The notes under the pieces were generated by a model. It made no database searches. It was not told the origin of the DNA and was given only the letters and a program-made list of their open reading frames with translations. A program made the position numbers and the translations under genes. Shown here one piece after another: positions 49,888-62,256 of a stretch of DNA of 64,000 nt. The first letter of the stretch is position 1, and each line of letters opens with the position of its first letter. The stretch covers positions 12,369,955-12,433,954 of the forward strand of contig JARWKL010000012.1 in NCBI GenBank assembly GCA_029961685.1. The letters are read 5' to 3'. The stretch is from Aristolochia californica. Its lineage: Eukaryota > Streptophyta > Magnoliopsida > Piperales > Aristolochiaceae.

Positions 49888-51902
49888 GGGAAAAGGGGGA
49901 GGCGAGGTGTTTTTAACTGAGTGTTGACTCCCAATCCGTATGTCATTTCTTACAAAAATATAGCCCGTTACGGATGATAAATCACTTTACAATCATCTAT
50001 GATTGTTAGGTAAGCTTTTTGTGAACGTGCAAAATAATGGCTAGTTTGATTCTGGTAAATATCCCACTGCACGTTCATTGGGAATTTAATGAGCGTTTGT
50101 TATTCTCTTTAAAAGCTTTGGATCCATAGGTCATTTGCATCTTTAACATGTTTCAAGCATGCATATCCACTTTTAAAACACGTGTAGAAGAAATCTCTTT
50201 CTTGTAAAATTCCATGCAATTAGAGTTGAACTAGTGGTATTTCTCAAACTTGGAAAACAAAACTTTTGTGTTCATTTGTGGTGTGTGAATAAATTTTCTA
50301 TACTTACATTTGTTATTGTTTTAATTTTTTTTCACACATAAACTCTAAAATTTTCATTTTGTTGTAATCTATTTGCCTTTTTTGGTTTACGGGATGAAGG
50401 GAGAGCGAAAACTCAAAGTTTTGATTTAAGAAAAAAGTGTACATCTAAAATGGAGATGCACAATGCACAAATGAAGGGAGAGATAATTCCAAAGAGTGTT
50501 TGTAATTTTTAGGGATTGTAAGATCTTTTTAATTTTTGTATCTCAGGTTTTGCAATCGTCGGGAAAACGGGGAGGCGTGGTATTTTTACCTTACTGTTGA
50601 CTCCCAATCCGTATGTCATTTCTTAAAAAAATATGGCCCATTGCTCATGATAAATCACATTACAATCATCTATGATTGTTAGGTCAACTTTTTGAAAACG
50701 GGCAAAATAATGGCTTGTTTGACTCGGGTAAATATCCCGCCGCACGTTGACTTCAGAATTTAATGAGTGTTTGTTATTCTTATTAAAATCTTTGGATCCA
50801 TAGGTCATTTGCATCTTTAACATGTTTCAAGCATGCATATCCATTTTTAAAACATGTCTAGAAGAATTCTCTATCTTTTAAAATTCCATGCAAATAGGGT
50901 TGAACTACTGGAATTTCTCAAACTTGGAAAACAAAATTTTGTGTTCATTTGTGGTGTGTGAATAAATTTTCTATACTTACATTGATGATTGTTTATTTTT
51001 TTTCACACAAACTCTAAAATTTTCATTTTGTTGTGATCTATTTGCCTTTTTTGGTATACGGGATGAAGGGAGAGCGAAAACTCAAAGTTTTTATTTCTGA
51101 AAAAAGTGTACATCTAAAATGGAGACGCACAATGCACAAATTTAGGGAGAGATAATTCAAAAGAGTGTTGTAATTTTTAGGGATTGTAAGATCTTCTTAG
51201 TCTTTGTATCTCAGGTTTTGCAATTGTAGGGAAAACGAGGAGGTGTGGTATATTTAACTGACTGTTGACTCCCAATCCATATGTCATTTCTTACAAAAAT
51301 ATAGCCCGTTACTCATGATAAATCACATTACAATCATCTATGATTGTTAGGTCAGCTTTTTGCAAACGGGCAAAATAATGGTTTGTTTGACTCGGGTAAA
51401 TATCCCACCGCACGTTCACTAGAGAATTTAATGAGCGTATGTTATTCTCTTTAAAAGCTTTGGATCCATAGTCATTTGCAAATTTAACATGTTTCAAAGC
51501 TTGCATATCCATTTTTAAAACACGTCTGGAATAAATCTCCTTCTTGTAAAATTCCAAGCTATTAGGGTTGAACTAGTGGAATTTCCCAAACTTCGATAAC
51601 AAAAGTTTTGTGTTAATTTTTGGTGTGTGAATAAATTTTCTTTACTTACATTTGTTATTGTTTTAAATTTTTTCCAAAAAAAAACTCAAAAATTTTCATT
51701 TTGTTGTGATCTATGTGCCTTTTTTTGTTTACGGGATGAAGGGAGAGAGAAAACTCAAAGTGTTGATTTAAGAAAAAAGTGTACATCTAAAATGGAGACG
51801 CACAGTGCACAAAAGTAGAGAGAGATAATTCCAATGAGTGTCTGTAATTTTTAGGGAATTTAAGCTCTTTTTAGTTTTTATATCTCAGGTTTTGCAATCG
51901 TC
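49888..51902 (-). repeat. Trimer-length unit C/A-(B/A)-B (n18-n17-n16)
   Basis: In strand order: n18 C with an A-like last 100 bp (51229-51902), n17 with B 5' and A 3' (50561-51228), n16 B (49888-50560). n16 is the likely donor of, or recent partner in, the tract in n15. n18 has CCATAGTCATTTGC, one base short in the GGTCATTTG landmark. Confidence 0.83.
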
Positions 51903-53921
51903 GGGAAAAGGGGGAGGCGGGGTGTTTTTAACTGAGTGTTGACTCCCAATCCGTAACTCATTTCTTACAAAAATATTGCCCGTAACGGATGATAAATCAC
52001 TTTACAATCATCTATGATTGCTAGGAAAGCTTTTTGTGAACGGGCAAAATAATGGCTAGTTTGATTCTGGTAAATATCCCACCGCACGTTCATTGAGAAT
52101 TTAATGAGCGTTTGTTATTCTCTTTAAAAGCTTTGGATCCATAGGTCATTTGCATCTTTAACATGTTTCAAGCATGCATATCCATTTTTAAAACAAGTGT
52201 AGAAGAAATCTCTTTCTTGTAAAATTCCATGTAATTAGGGTTGAACTAGTGGAATTTCTCAAACTTGGTAAACAAAACTTTTGAGTTCATTTGTGGTGTG
52301 TGAATAAATTTTCTATACTTACATTTGTTATTGTTTTAATTTTTTTTCACACATAAACTCTAAAATTTTCATTTTGTTGTGATCTATTTGCCTTTTTTTG
52401 TTTACGGGATGAAGGGAGAACGAAAACTCAAAGTTTTGATTTAAGAAAAAAGTGTACATCTAAAATGGAGATTCACAATGCACAAATTTAGGGAGAGATA
52501 ATTCCAAAGAGTATTTGTAATTTTTAGGGATTGTAAGATCTTTTTAGTATTTGTATCTCAGGTTTTGCATTCGTCGGGAAGACGGGGAGGCGTGGTATTT
52601 TTAACTGACTGTTGACTCCCAATCCGTATGTCATTTCTTACAAAAATATAGCCCGTTACTCATGATAAATCACATTACAATCATCTATGATTGTTAGGTC
52701 AGCTTTTTGAAAACGGGCAAAATAATGGCTTGTTTGACTCGGGTAAATATCCCGCCACATGTTCACTTCAGAATTTAATGAGTATTTGTTATTCTCATTA
52801 AAAGCTTTGGATCCATAGGTCATTTGCATCTTTAACATGTTTCAAGCATGCATCTCCATTTTTAAAACATGTCTAGAAGAATTCTCTTTCTTTTAAAATT
52901 TCAAGCTATTAGGGTTGAACTAGTGGAATTTCCCAAACTTGGATAACAAAAATTTTGTTCACAATTGTGGTGTGTGAATAAATTTTCATTACTTACATTT
53001 GTTAATGTTTGAATTTTTTTCCATACATAAACTCTAAAATTTACATTTTTTTGTGATCTATTTACCTTTTTTTGTTTACGGCATGAAGGGAGAACGAAAA
53101 CTCAAAGTTTTGATTTAATAAAAAAGTGTACATCTAAAATGGAGATGCACAATGCACAAATGTAGAGAGATATAATTCCAAAGAGTGTCTATGATTTTTC
53201 AGGATTGTGAGCTCTTTTCAGTTTTTAGTTCTCAGGTTTTGCAATCGTCGGGAAAAGGGGGAGGCGGGGGATTTTTAATTGAGTGTTGACTCCCAATCCG
53301 TAAGTCATTTCTTACAATAAAAGCCCGCTATAAATGAAAAATCACTTTACAATCATCTATGATGGTTAGGTCAGCTTTTTGCAAACGGGCAAAATAATGG
53401 CTTGTTTGACTTGGGTAAATGTACCACCGAACGTTCACTAAAGAATTTAATGAGTGTATGTTATGCTCTTTAAAAGCTTTGGTTCCATAGGTCATTTGCA
53501 TCTTTAATATATTTCAAAGGTTGCATATCCATTTTTAAAACACGTGTGGAACAAATCTCTTTCCTGTAAAATTCCAAGCTATTAGGGTTGAACTAGTGGA
53601 ATTTCCCAAACTTGGATAACGAAAGTTTTGTGTTAATTTTTGGTGTGTGAATAAATTTTCTTTACTTACATTTGTTATTGTTTTAAGTTTTTCCGTACAT
53701 AAACTCAAAAATTTTCATTTTGCTGTGATCTCGTTGCCATTTTTTGTTTACGGGATGAAGGGAGAGAGAAAACTCAAAGTTTTGATTTAAGAAAAAAGTG
53801 TACATCTAAAATGGAGACGCACAGTGCACAAATGTAGAGAGAGATAATTCCAATGAGTGTCTGTAACTTTTAGGGAATTTAAGCTCTTTTTAGTTTTTCT
53901 ATCTCAGGTTTCTCAATCATT
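51903..53921 (-). repeat. HOR trimer C-A-B (n21-n20-n19)
   Basis: n21 C (53250-53921), n20 A (52576-53249), n19 B (51903-52575). Regular unit with 672-674-bp monomers. n21 has CTTTAATATATTTCAAAGG and a short AATAAAAGCCCGC tail. Confidence 0.88.
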
Positions 53922-55946
53922 GGGAAAAGGGGGAGCCTGGGTGTTTTTAACTGAGTGTTGACTCCCAATCCGTGAGTCATTTCTTACAAAAATATAGCCC
54001 GTTACGGATGATAAATCACTTTACAATCATCTATGATTATTAGGTAATCTTTTTGTGAATGGGCAAAATAATGGCTAGTTTGATTCTGGTAAATATCCCA
54101 CCGCACGTTCATTGTGAATTTAATGAGCGTTTGTTATTCTCTTTAAAAGCTTTGGATCCATAGGTCAATTCCATCTTTAACATGTTTCAAGCATGCATAT
54201 CCATTTTTAAAACACGTGTAGAACAAATCTCTTTCTTGTAAAATTCCATGCAATTAGGGTTGAACTAGTGGAATTTCTCAAACTTGGAAAACAAAACTTT
54301 TGTGTTCATTTGTGGTGTGTGAATTAGTTTTCAATACTTACATTTTTCATTGTTTTAATTTTTTTTTCTCACATAAACTCTTAACTTTTCATTTTGTTGT
54401 GATCTATTTGCCTTTTTTGGTTTACGGGACGAAGGGAGAGCGAAAATTCAAACTTTTGATTTAAGAAAAAAGTGTACATCTAAAATGGAGATGCACATTG
54501 CACAAATGTAGGGAGAGATAATTCCAAAGAGTGTTTGTAATTTTTAGGGATTGTAAGATCTTTTTAGTTTTTGTATCCCAGGTTTTGCAATCATCGGGAA
54601 AACGGGGAGGCATGGTATTTTTAATTTACTGTTGACTCCCAATCCGTTTGTCATTTCTTACAAAAATATAGCCCGTTACTCATGATAAATCACATTACAA
54701 TCATCTATGATTGTTAGGTCAGCTTTTTGAAAACGGGCAAAATAATGGCTTGTTTGACTCGGGAAAATATCCAGCCGCACGTTCACTTCAGAATTTAATA
54801 AGTGTTTGTCATTCTCATTAAAAGCTTTGGATCCATAGGTCATTTGCGTCTTTAACGTGTTTCAAGCATGCATATCCATTTTTAAAACATGTCTAGAAGA
54901 ATTCTCTTTCTTGTAAAATTCCATGCAATTAGGGTTGAACTAGTGGAATTTCTCAAACTTGGAAAACAAAACTTTTGTGTTCATTTGTGGTGTGTGAATA
55001 AAATTTCTATACTTACATTTCTCATTGTTTTAATTTTTTTTTCACACATAAACTCTAAAATTTTCATTTTGTTGTGATCAATTTGCCTTTTTTTGTTTAC
55101 GGGGGATGAAGGGAGAGCGAAAACTCAAAGTTTTGATTTAAGAAAAAAGTATACATCTAAAATGGAGATGCAAAATGGACAAATGTAGGGAGAGATAATT
55201 CAAAAGAGTGCTTGTAATTTTTAGGGATTGTAAGATCATTTTAGTTTTTGTATCTCTGGTTTTGCAATCGTCGGGAAAACGGGGAGGCGTGGTATTTTTA
55301 ACTTACTGTTGACTCGCAATCCGTATGTCATTTCTTACAAAAATATTGCCAATTACTCATGATAAATCACATTACAATCATCTATGATTATTAGGTCAGC
55401 TTTTTGAAAACGGGCAAAAAAATGGCTTGTTTGACTCGGGAAAATATCCCGCCCCACGTTCACTTCAGAATTTAATGAGTGTTTGTTATTCTCATTAAAA
55501 GCATTGGATCCATAGGTCATTTGCGTCTTTAACATGTTTCAAGGATGCATATCCATTTTTAAAACGCGTCTAGAAGAATTCTCTTTCTTGTAAAATTTCT
55601 AGCTATTAGGGTTGAACTAGAGGAATTTCCCAAACTTGGATAACAAAAATTTTGTGTTCATTTGTGGTGTGTGAATAAATTTTCATTACTTACATTTTTT
55701 AATGTTTTAATTTTTTTCCATACATAAACTCTAAAATTTACATTTTGTTGTGATCTATTTACCTTTTTTTGTTTACGGCATGAAGGGAGAACGAAAACTC
55801 AAAGTTTTGATTTAATAAAAAAGTGTACATCAAAAATGGAGATGCACAATGCACAAATGTAGAGAGATATAATTCCAAAGAGTGTCTGTGATTTTTCAGG
55901 ATTGTGAGCTCTTTTCAGTTTTTAGTTCTCAGGTTTTGCAATCGTC
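53922..55946 (-). repeat. A-(B/A)-B run (n24-n23-n22)
   Basis: n24 A (55273-55946), n23 with B 5' and A 3' (54596-55272), n22 B (53922-54595). The C position between n24 and the preceding copy is damaged (n25). n23 and n24 share TTTGCGTCTTTAAC, so their 3' halves were probably homogenised together. Confidence 0.84.
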
Positions 55947-57583
55947 GGGAAAAGGGGAAGGCGGGGGATTTTTAATTGAGTGTTGACTCCCAATCCGTAA
56001 GTCATTTCTTACAATAATATAGCCCATTACGAATGAAAAATCACTTTACAATCATCTAAGATTGTAAGGTCTGCTTTTCGCAAACGGGCAAAATAATGGC
56101 TTGTTTGCTTCGGGTAAATATCCCACCGCACGTTCACTAGAGAATTTAATGAGCGTATGTTATTCTATTTAAAAGCTTTGGATCCATAGGTCATTTGCAT
56201 CTTTAACATGTTTCAAAGCTTTCATATCCATTTTTAAAACACATGTGGAACAAATCTCATTCTTGTAAAATTCCAAGCTATTAGGGTTGAACTAGTTTGT
56301 GTATCTCAGGTTTTGCAATCGTCGGGAAAACGGGGAGGCGTGGTATTTTTAAATGACTATTGACTCCCAATCCGTATGTCATTTCTTACAAAAATATAGC
56401 CCGTTACTCATGATAAATCACATTACAATCATCTATGATTGTTAGGTCATCTTTTTCAAAACGGGCAAAATATTGGCCTGTTTGACTCGGGTAAATATCC
56501 CGCCGCACGTTCACTTCAGAATTTAATGAGTGTTTGTTATTCTCATTAAAAGCTTTGGATCCATAGGTCATTTGCATCTTTGACATGTTTCAAGCATGCA
56601 TATCCATTTCTAAAACACATCTAGAAGAATTCTCTTTCTTGTAAAATTTCAAGCTATTGGGGTTGAACTAGTGGAATTTCCCAAACTTGGATAACAAAAA
56701 TTTTGTGTACATTTGTGGTGTGTGAATAAATTTTCATTACTTACATTTGTTAATTTTTTAATTTTTTTCCATACATAAACTCTAAAATTTACATTTTGTT
56801 GTGATCGATTTATGTTTTTTTGTTCACGGCATGAAGGGAGAACGAAAACTCAAAGTTTTGATTTAATAAAAGAGTGTACATCTAAAATGGAGATGCACAA
56901 TGCACAAATGTAGAGAGATATAATTCCAAAGAGTGTCTGTGATTTTTCAGGATTGTGAGCTCTTTTCAGTTTTTAGTTCTCAGGTTTTGCAATCGTCGGG
57001 AAAAGGGGGAGGCGAGGGATTTTTAATTGAGTGTAGACTCCCAATCCGAAAGTCATTTCTTACAATAATATAACCCGTTACGAATGAAAAATCACTTTAC
57101 AATCATCTATGATTTGTAGGTCAGCTTTTTTGCAAATGGGCAAAATAATGGCTTATTTGCATCTTTAACATATTTCAAAGCTTGCATCTCCATTTTTAAA
57201 ACACGTGTGGAACAAATCTCTTTCTTGTAAAATTCCAAGCTATTAGGGTTGAACTAGTGGAATTTCCCAAACTTGGATAAGGAAAGTTTTGTGTTAATTT
57301 TTGGTGTGTGAATAAATTTTCTTTACTTACATTTCTTATTGTTTTAAATTTTTTCCATACATAAACTCAAAAACATTCTTTTTGCCGTGATCTATTTCCC
57401 TTTTTTTGTTTACGGGATGAAGGGAGAGAGAAAACTCAAATTTTTGATTTAAGAAAAAAGTGTACATCTAAAATGGAGACGCACAGTGAACAAATGTAGA
57501 GAGAGATAATTCCAATGAGTGTCTGTAATTTTTAGGGAAATTATGCTCTTTTTAGTTTTTATATCTCAGGTTTTGCAATCGTC
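55947..57583 (-). repeat. Deleted C, A, deleted B/C hybrid (n27-n26-n25)
   Basis: n27 C (56998-57583) is 586 bp. About 88 bp are missing where GGCTTATTTGCATC joins two parts of the C monomer over TTTG at 57,156-57,159. n26 A (56324-56997) is intact. n25 (55947-56323) is 377 bp. About 30 bp of a B start (GATACACAAA) is fused to a C 3' half across TAGT at 56,293-56,296, removing about 297 bp. Confidence 0.9.
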
Positions 57584-59568
57584 GGGAAAAAGGGGGAGGC
57601 GGGGTGTTTTCAACTGAGTGTTGGCTCCCAATCCCTAAGTCATTTCTTACAAAAATATAGCTTGTTACGGATAATAAATCACTTTACAATCATCTATGAT
57701 TGTTAGGTATGCTTTTTGTGAACAGGCAAAATAATGGCTAGTTTGATTCTAGAAAATATCCCACCGCACGTTCTTTGAGAATTTAATGAGCATTTGTTAT
57801 TCTCTTTAAAAGATTTGGATCCATAGGTCATTTGCATCTTTAACATGTTTCAAGCATGCATATCCATTTTTAAAACACGTGTGGAACAAATCTCTTTCTT
57901 GTAAAATTCCAAGCTATTAGGGTTGAACTAGTGGAATTTCCCAAACTTGGATAACAAAAGTTTAGTGTTAATTTTTGGTGTGGGAATAAATTTTCTTTAC
58001 TTAAATTTGTTATTTTTTTAAATTTTTTCCATACATAAACTCAAAAATTTTCATTTTGCCGTGATCTATTTGCCTTTTTTTTTTTTACGGGATGAAGGGG
58101 GAGAGAAAACTCAAAGTTTTGATTTAAGAAAAAAGTGTACATCTAAAATGGAGACGCACAATGCACAAATGTAGAGAGAGATAATTCGAATGAGTGTCTA
58201 TATCTCAGGTTTTGTAATCGTCGGGAAAAGGGGGAGGAGGCTGGGTGTTTTTAACTGAGTGTTGACTCCCAATCCGTAAGTCATTTCTTACAAAAATATA
58301 GCCCGTCATGGATCATAAATCACATTATAGTAGTCTATGATTGCTAGGTAAGCTTTTTGTGAACGGGCAAAATAATGGCTAGTTTGATTCTAGTAAATAT
58401 CCCACCGCACGTTCATTGAGAATTTAATGATCGTTTGTTATTCAATTTAAAATCTTTGGATCCATAGGTCATTTGTACCCTTAACATGTTTCAAGCATGC
58501 ATTTCCATTTTTAAAACACGTCTAGAAGAATTCTCTTTCTTCTAAAATTTCAAGCTATTGGGGTTGAACTAGTGGAATTTCCCAAACTTGGATAACAAAA
58601 ATTTTGTGTTCAATTGTGGTGTATGAATAAATTTTTATGACTTATATTTGTTAATGTTTTAATTTTTTCGCATATTTAAACTCTAAAATTTACATTTTGT
58701 TGTGATCTATTTACCTTTTTTTGTTTACGGCTTAAAGGAAGAACGAAAACTCAAAGTTTAGATTTAATAAAAAAGTGTACATCTAAACTGGAGATGCACA
58801 ATGCACAAATGGAGAGAGATATAAATCCAAAGAGTGTCTGTGATTTTTCAGGATTGTGAGCTCTTTTCAGATTTTAGTTCTCAGGTTTTGCAATCGTTGG
58901 GAAAAGGGGGAGGCAGGGGATTTTTCATTGAGTGTTGACTCCCAATCCGTAAGTCATTTCTTACAATAATATAGCCTGTTACAAATGAAAAATCACTTTA
59001 CAATCATCTATGATTGCTAGGTTAGCTTTTTTCAAACGGGCAAAATAATGGCTTGTTTGACTCGGGTAAATATCCGCACGTTCACTAGAGAATTTAATGA
59101 GCGTATGTTATTCTCTTTAAATGCTTTGGATCCATAGGTCATTTGCATATTTAACATGTTTCAAGCTTGCATATCCATTTTTAAAACACGTGTGGAACAA
59201 ATCTCTTTCTTGTAAAATTCAGAGCTATTAGGGTTGAACTAGTGAAATTTCCCAAACTTGGGTAACAAAAGTTTTGTGTTAATTTTTGGTGTGTGAATAA
59301 ATTTTCTTTACCTATATTTGTTATTGTTTTAAATTTTTTCCATACATAAACTCAAAAATTTTCATTTTGTTATGATCTATTTGCCTTTTTTTGTTTACGA
59401 GATGAAGGGAGAGAGAAACCTCAAAGTTTTGATTTAAGAAAAACGTGTACATCTAAAATGGGTACGCACAGTGCACAAATGTAGAGAGAGATAATTCCAA
59501 AGAGTGTCTGTAATTTTTAGGGAATTTAAGCTCTTTTTAGTTTTTATATCTCAGGTTTCTGAATCGTC
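57584..59568 (-). repeat. C-(A/B)-(C/B) run with a small deletion (n30-n29-n28)
   Basis: n30 C (58899-59568), n29 A 5' with B 3' (58223-58898), n28 C 5' with B 3' (57584-58222, 639 bp). In n28 about 37 bp are missing at GAGTGTCTATATCTCAGG (58,193-58,210). n29 has a degraded B tail (GGATCATAAATCACATTATAG). n30 lacks five bases at AAATATCCGCACG. Confidence 0.82.
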
Positions 59569-60241
59569 GGGAAAAGGGGAAGGCGGGGTATTTTTAACTG
59601 AGTGTTGACTCCCAATCCGTAAGTCATTTCTTACAAATATATAGCCCGTTACGGATGATAAATCACTTTACAATCATCTATGATTGTTAGGTAAGCTTTT
59701 TGTGAACGGGCAAAATAATGGCTAATTTGATTCTGGTAAATATCCCACCGTACGTTCATTGAGAATTTATTGAGCGTTTGTTATCCTCTTTAAAAGCTTT
59801 GGATCCATAGGTTATTTGCATCTTTAACATGTTTCAAGCATGCATATCCATTTTTAAAACACGTGTAGAAAAAATCTCTTTCTTGTAAAATTCCATGCAA
59901 TTAGGGTTGAACTAGTGGAATTTCTCAAACATGGAAAACAAAACTTTTGTGTTTATTTGTGGTGTGTGAATAAATTTTCTATACTTACATTTGTTATTGT
60001 TTTAATTTTTTTTCACACTTAAACTATAAAATTTTCATTTTGTTGTGATCTATTTGCCTGTTTTGGTTTACGGGATGAAGGGAGAGCGAAAACTCAAAGT
60101 TTTGATTTAAGAAAAAAGTGTACATCTAAAATGGAGATGCAAAATGCACAAATGTAGGGAGAGATAATTCCAAAGAGTGTTTGTAATTTTTAGGGATTGG
60201 AAGATCTTTTTAGTTTTTGTATCTCAGGTTTTGCAATCGTC
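59569..60241 (-). repeat. Extra B monomer (n31)
   Basis: Full-length B copy lying 3' of another B (n32) in strand order, so two B monomers are in tandem. It keeps GTGTGAAAAAAAATT, CATTGAGAATTTATTGAGCG and GATGATAAATCAC. Confidence 0.86.
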
Positions 60242-62256
60242 GAGAAAACGGGGAGGCGTGGTATTTTTAACTGAGTGTTGACTCCAAATCCGTATGTCAT
60301 TTCATACAAAAATATAGCCCCTTACTGATGATAAATCACGTTACAATCATCTATGATTCTTAGGTTTTAGAAAACGGGCAAAATAATGGCTTGTTTGACT
60401 CGGGTAAATATCCCGCCGCACGTTCATTGAGAATTTAATGAGCGTTTGTTATTCTCTTTAAAAGCTTTGGATCCATAGGTCATTTGCAACTTTAACATGT
60501 TTCAAGCATGCATATCCATTTTTAAAAAACGTGTAGAAGAAATCTCTTTCTTGTAAAATTTCATGCAATTAGGGTTGAACTAGTGGAATTTCTCAAACTT
60601 GGAAAACAAAACTTTTGTGTTCATCGGTGGTGTGTGAATAAATTTTCTATACTTACATTTTTTATTGTTTTATTTTTTTTCACACATAAACTCTAAAATT
60701 TTCATTTTGTTGTGATCTATTTGCCTTTTTTGGTTTACGGGATGAAGGGAGAGCGAAAACTCAAAGTTTTGATTTAAGAAAAAAGTGTACATATAAAATG
60801 GAGATGCACAATGCACAAATGTAAGGAGAGAAAATTCCAAAGAGTGTTTGTAATTTTTAGGGATTGTAAGATCTTTTTAGTTTTTGTATCTCAGGTTTTG
60901 CAATCGTCGCGAAAACGGGGAGGCGTGGTATTTTTAACTCACTGTTGACTCCCAATCCGTATGTCATTTCTTACAAAAATATAGCCCGTTACTCATGATA
61001 AATCACATTACAATCATCTATGATTGTTAGGTCAGCTTTTTGAAAACGGGCAAAATATTGGCTTGTTTGACTCGGGTAAATATCCCACCGCACGTTCACT
61101 TCAGAATTTAATGTGTGTTTGTTATTCTCATTAAAAGCTTTGGATCCATAGGTCATTTGCATCTTTAACATGTTTCTAGCATGCATATCCAATTTTAAAA
61201 CACGTCTAGAAGAATTCTTTTTCTTGTAAAATTTCATGCTATTAGGGTTGAACTAGTGGAATTTCCCAAACTTGGATAACAAAAATTTTGTGTTCAATTG
61301 TGGTGTGTGAATAAATTTTCATTACTTACATTTGTTAATGTTTTAATTTTTTTCCATACATAAACTCTGAAATTTACATTTTGTTGTGATCTATTTACCT
61401 TTTTTTGTTTACGGCATGAAGGGAGAACGAAAGCTCAAAGTTTTGATTTAATAAAAAAGTGTACATCTAAAATGGAGATGCACAATGCACAAATGTAGAG
61501 AGATATAATTCCAAAGAGTGTCTGTGATTTTTCAGGAGTGTGAGCTCTTTTTAGTTTTTAGTTCTCAGGTTTTGCAATCGTCGGGAAAAGGGGGAGGCGG
61601 GGGATTTTTAATTGAGTGTTGGCTCCATATCCGTAAGTCATTTCTTACAATAATATAGCCCATTACGAATGAAAAATCACCTTACATTCATCTATGATTG
61701 TAAGGTCAGCTTTTTGCAAACGGGTAAAATAACGGCGTGTTTGACTAAGGTAAATATCCCACCGCACGTTCACTAGAGAATTTAATGAGCGTATGTTATT
61801 CTCTTTAAAAGCTTTGGATCCATAGGTCATTTGCATCTTTAACATGTTTCGAGCTTGCATATCCATTTTTAAAACACGTGTGGAACAAATCTCTTTCTTG
61901 TAAAATTCCAAGCTATTAGGGTTGAACTAGTGGAATTTCCCAAACTTGGATAAGAAAAGTTTTGTGTTAATTTTTGGTGTGTGAATAAATTTTCTTTACA
62001 TTCATTTGTTATTGTTTTAAATTTTTTCCTTTCATAACCTCAAAAATTTTCATTTTGCTGTGATCTGTTTGCCCTTTTTTGTTTACGGGATTAAGGGAGA
62101 GAGAGAACTCAAAGTTTTGATTTAAGAAAAAAGTGTAGATCTAAAATCAAGACGCACAGTGCAGAAATGTAGAGAGAGATAATTCCAATGAGTGTCTGTA
62201 ATTTTTTGGGAATTTAAGCTCTTTTTGGTTTTTATATCTCAGGTTTTGCAATCGTC
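60242..62256 (-). repeat. HOR trimer C-A-B (n34-n33-n32)
   Basis: n34 C (61583-62256), n33 A (60909-61582), n32 mainly B (60242-60908). The last part of n32 mixes A markers (GGCTTGTTTGACTCGGG, CCCGCCGCACG) with the B form CATTGAGAATTT and lacks several bases at TTAGGTTTTAGAAAACG, so it is a B/A mosaic. Confidence 0.86.
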
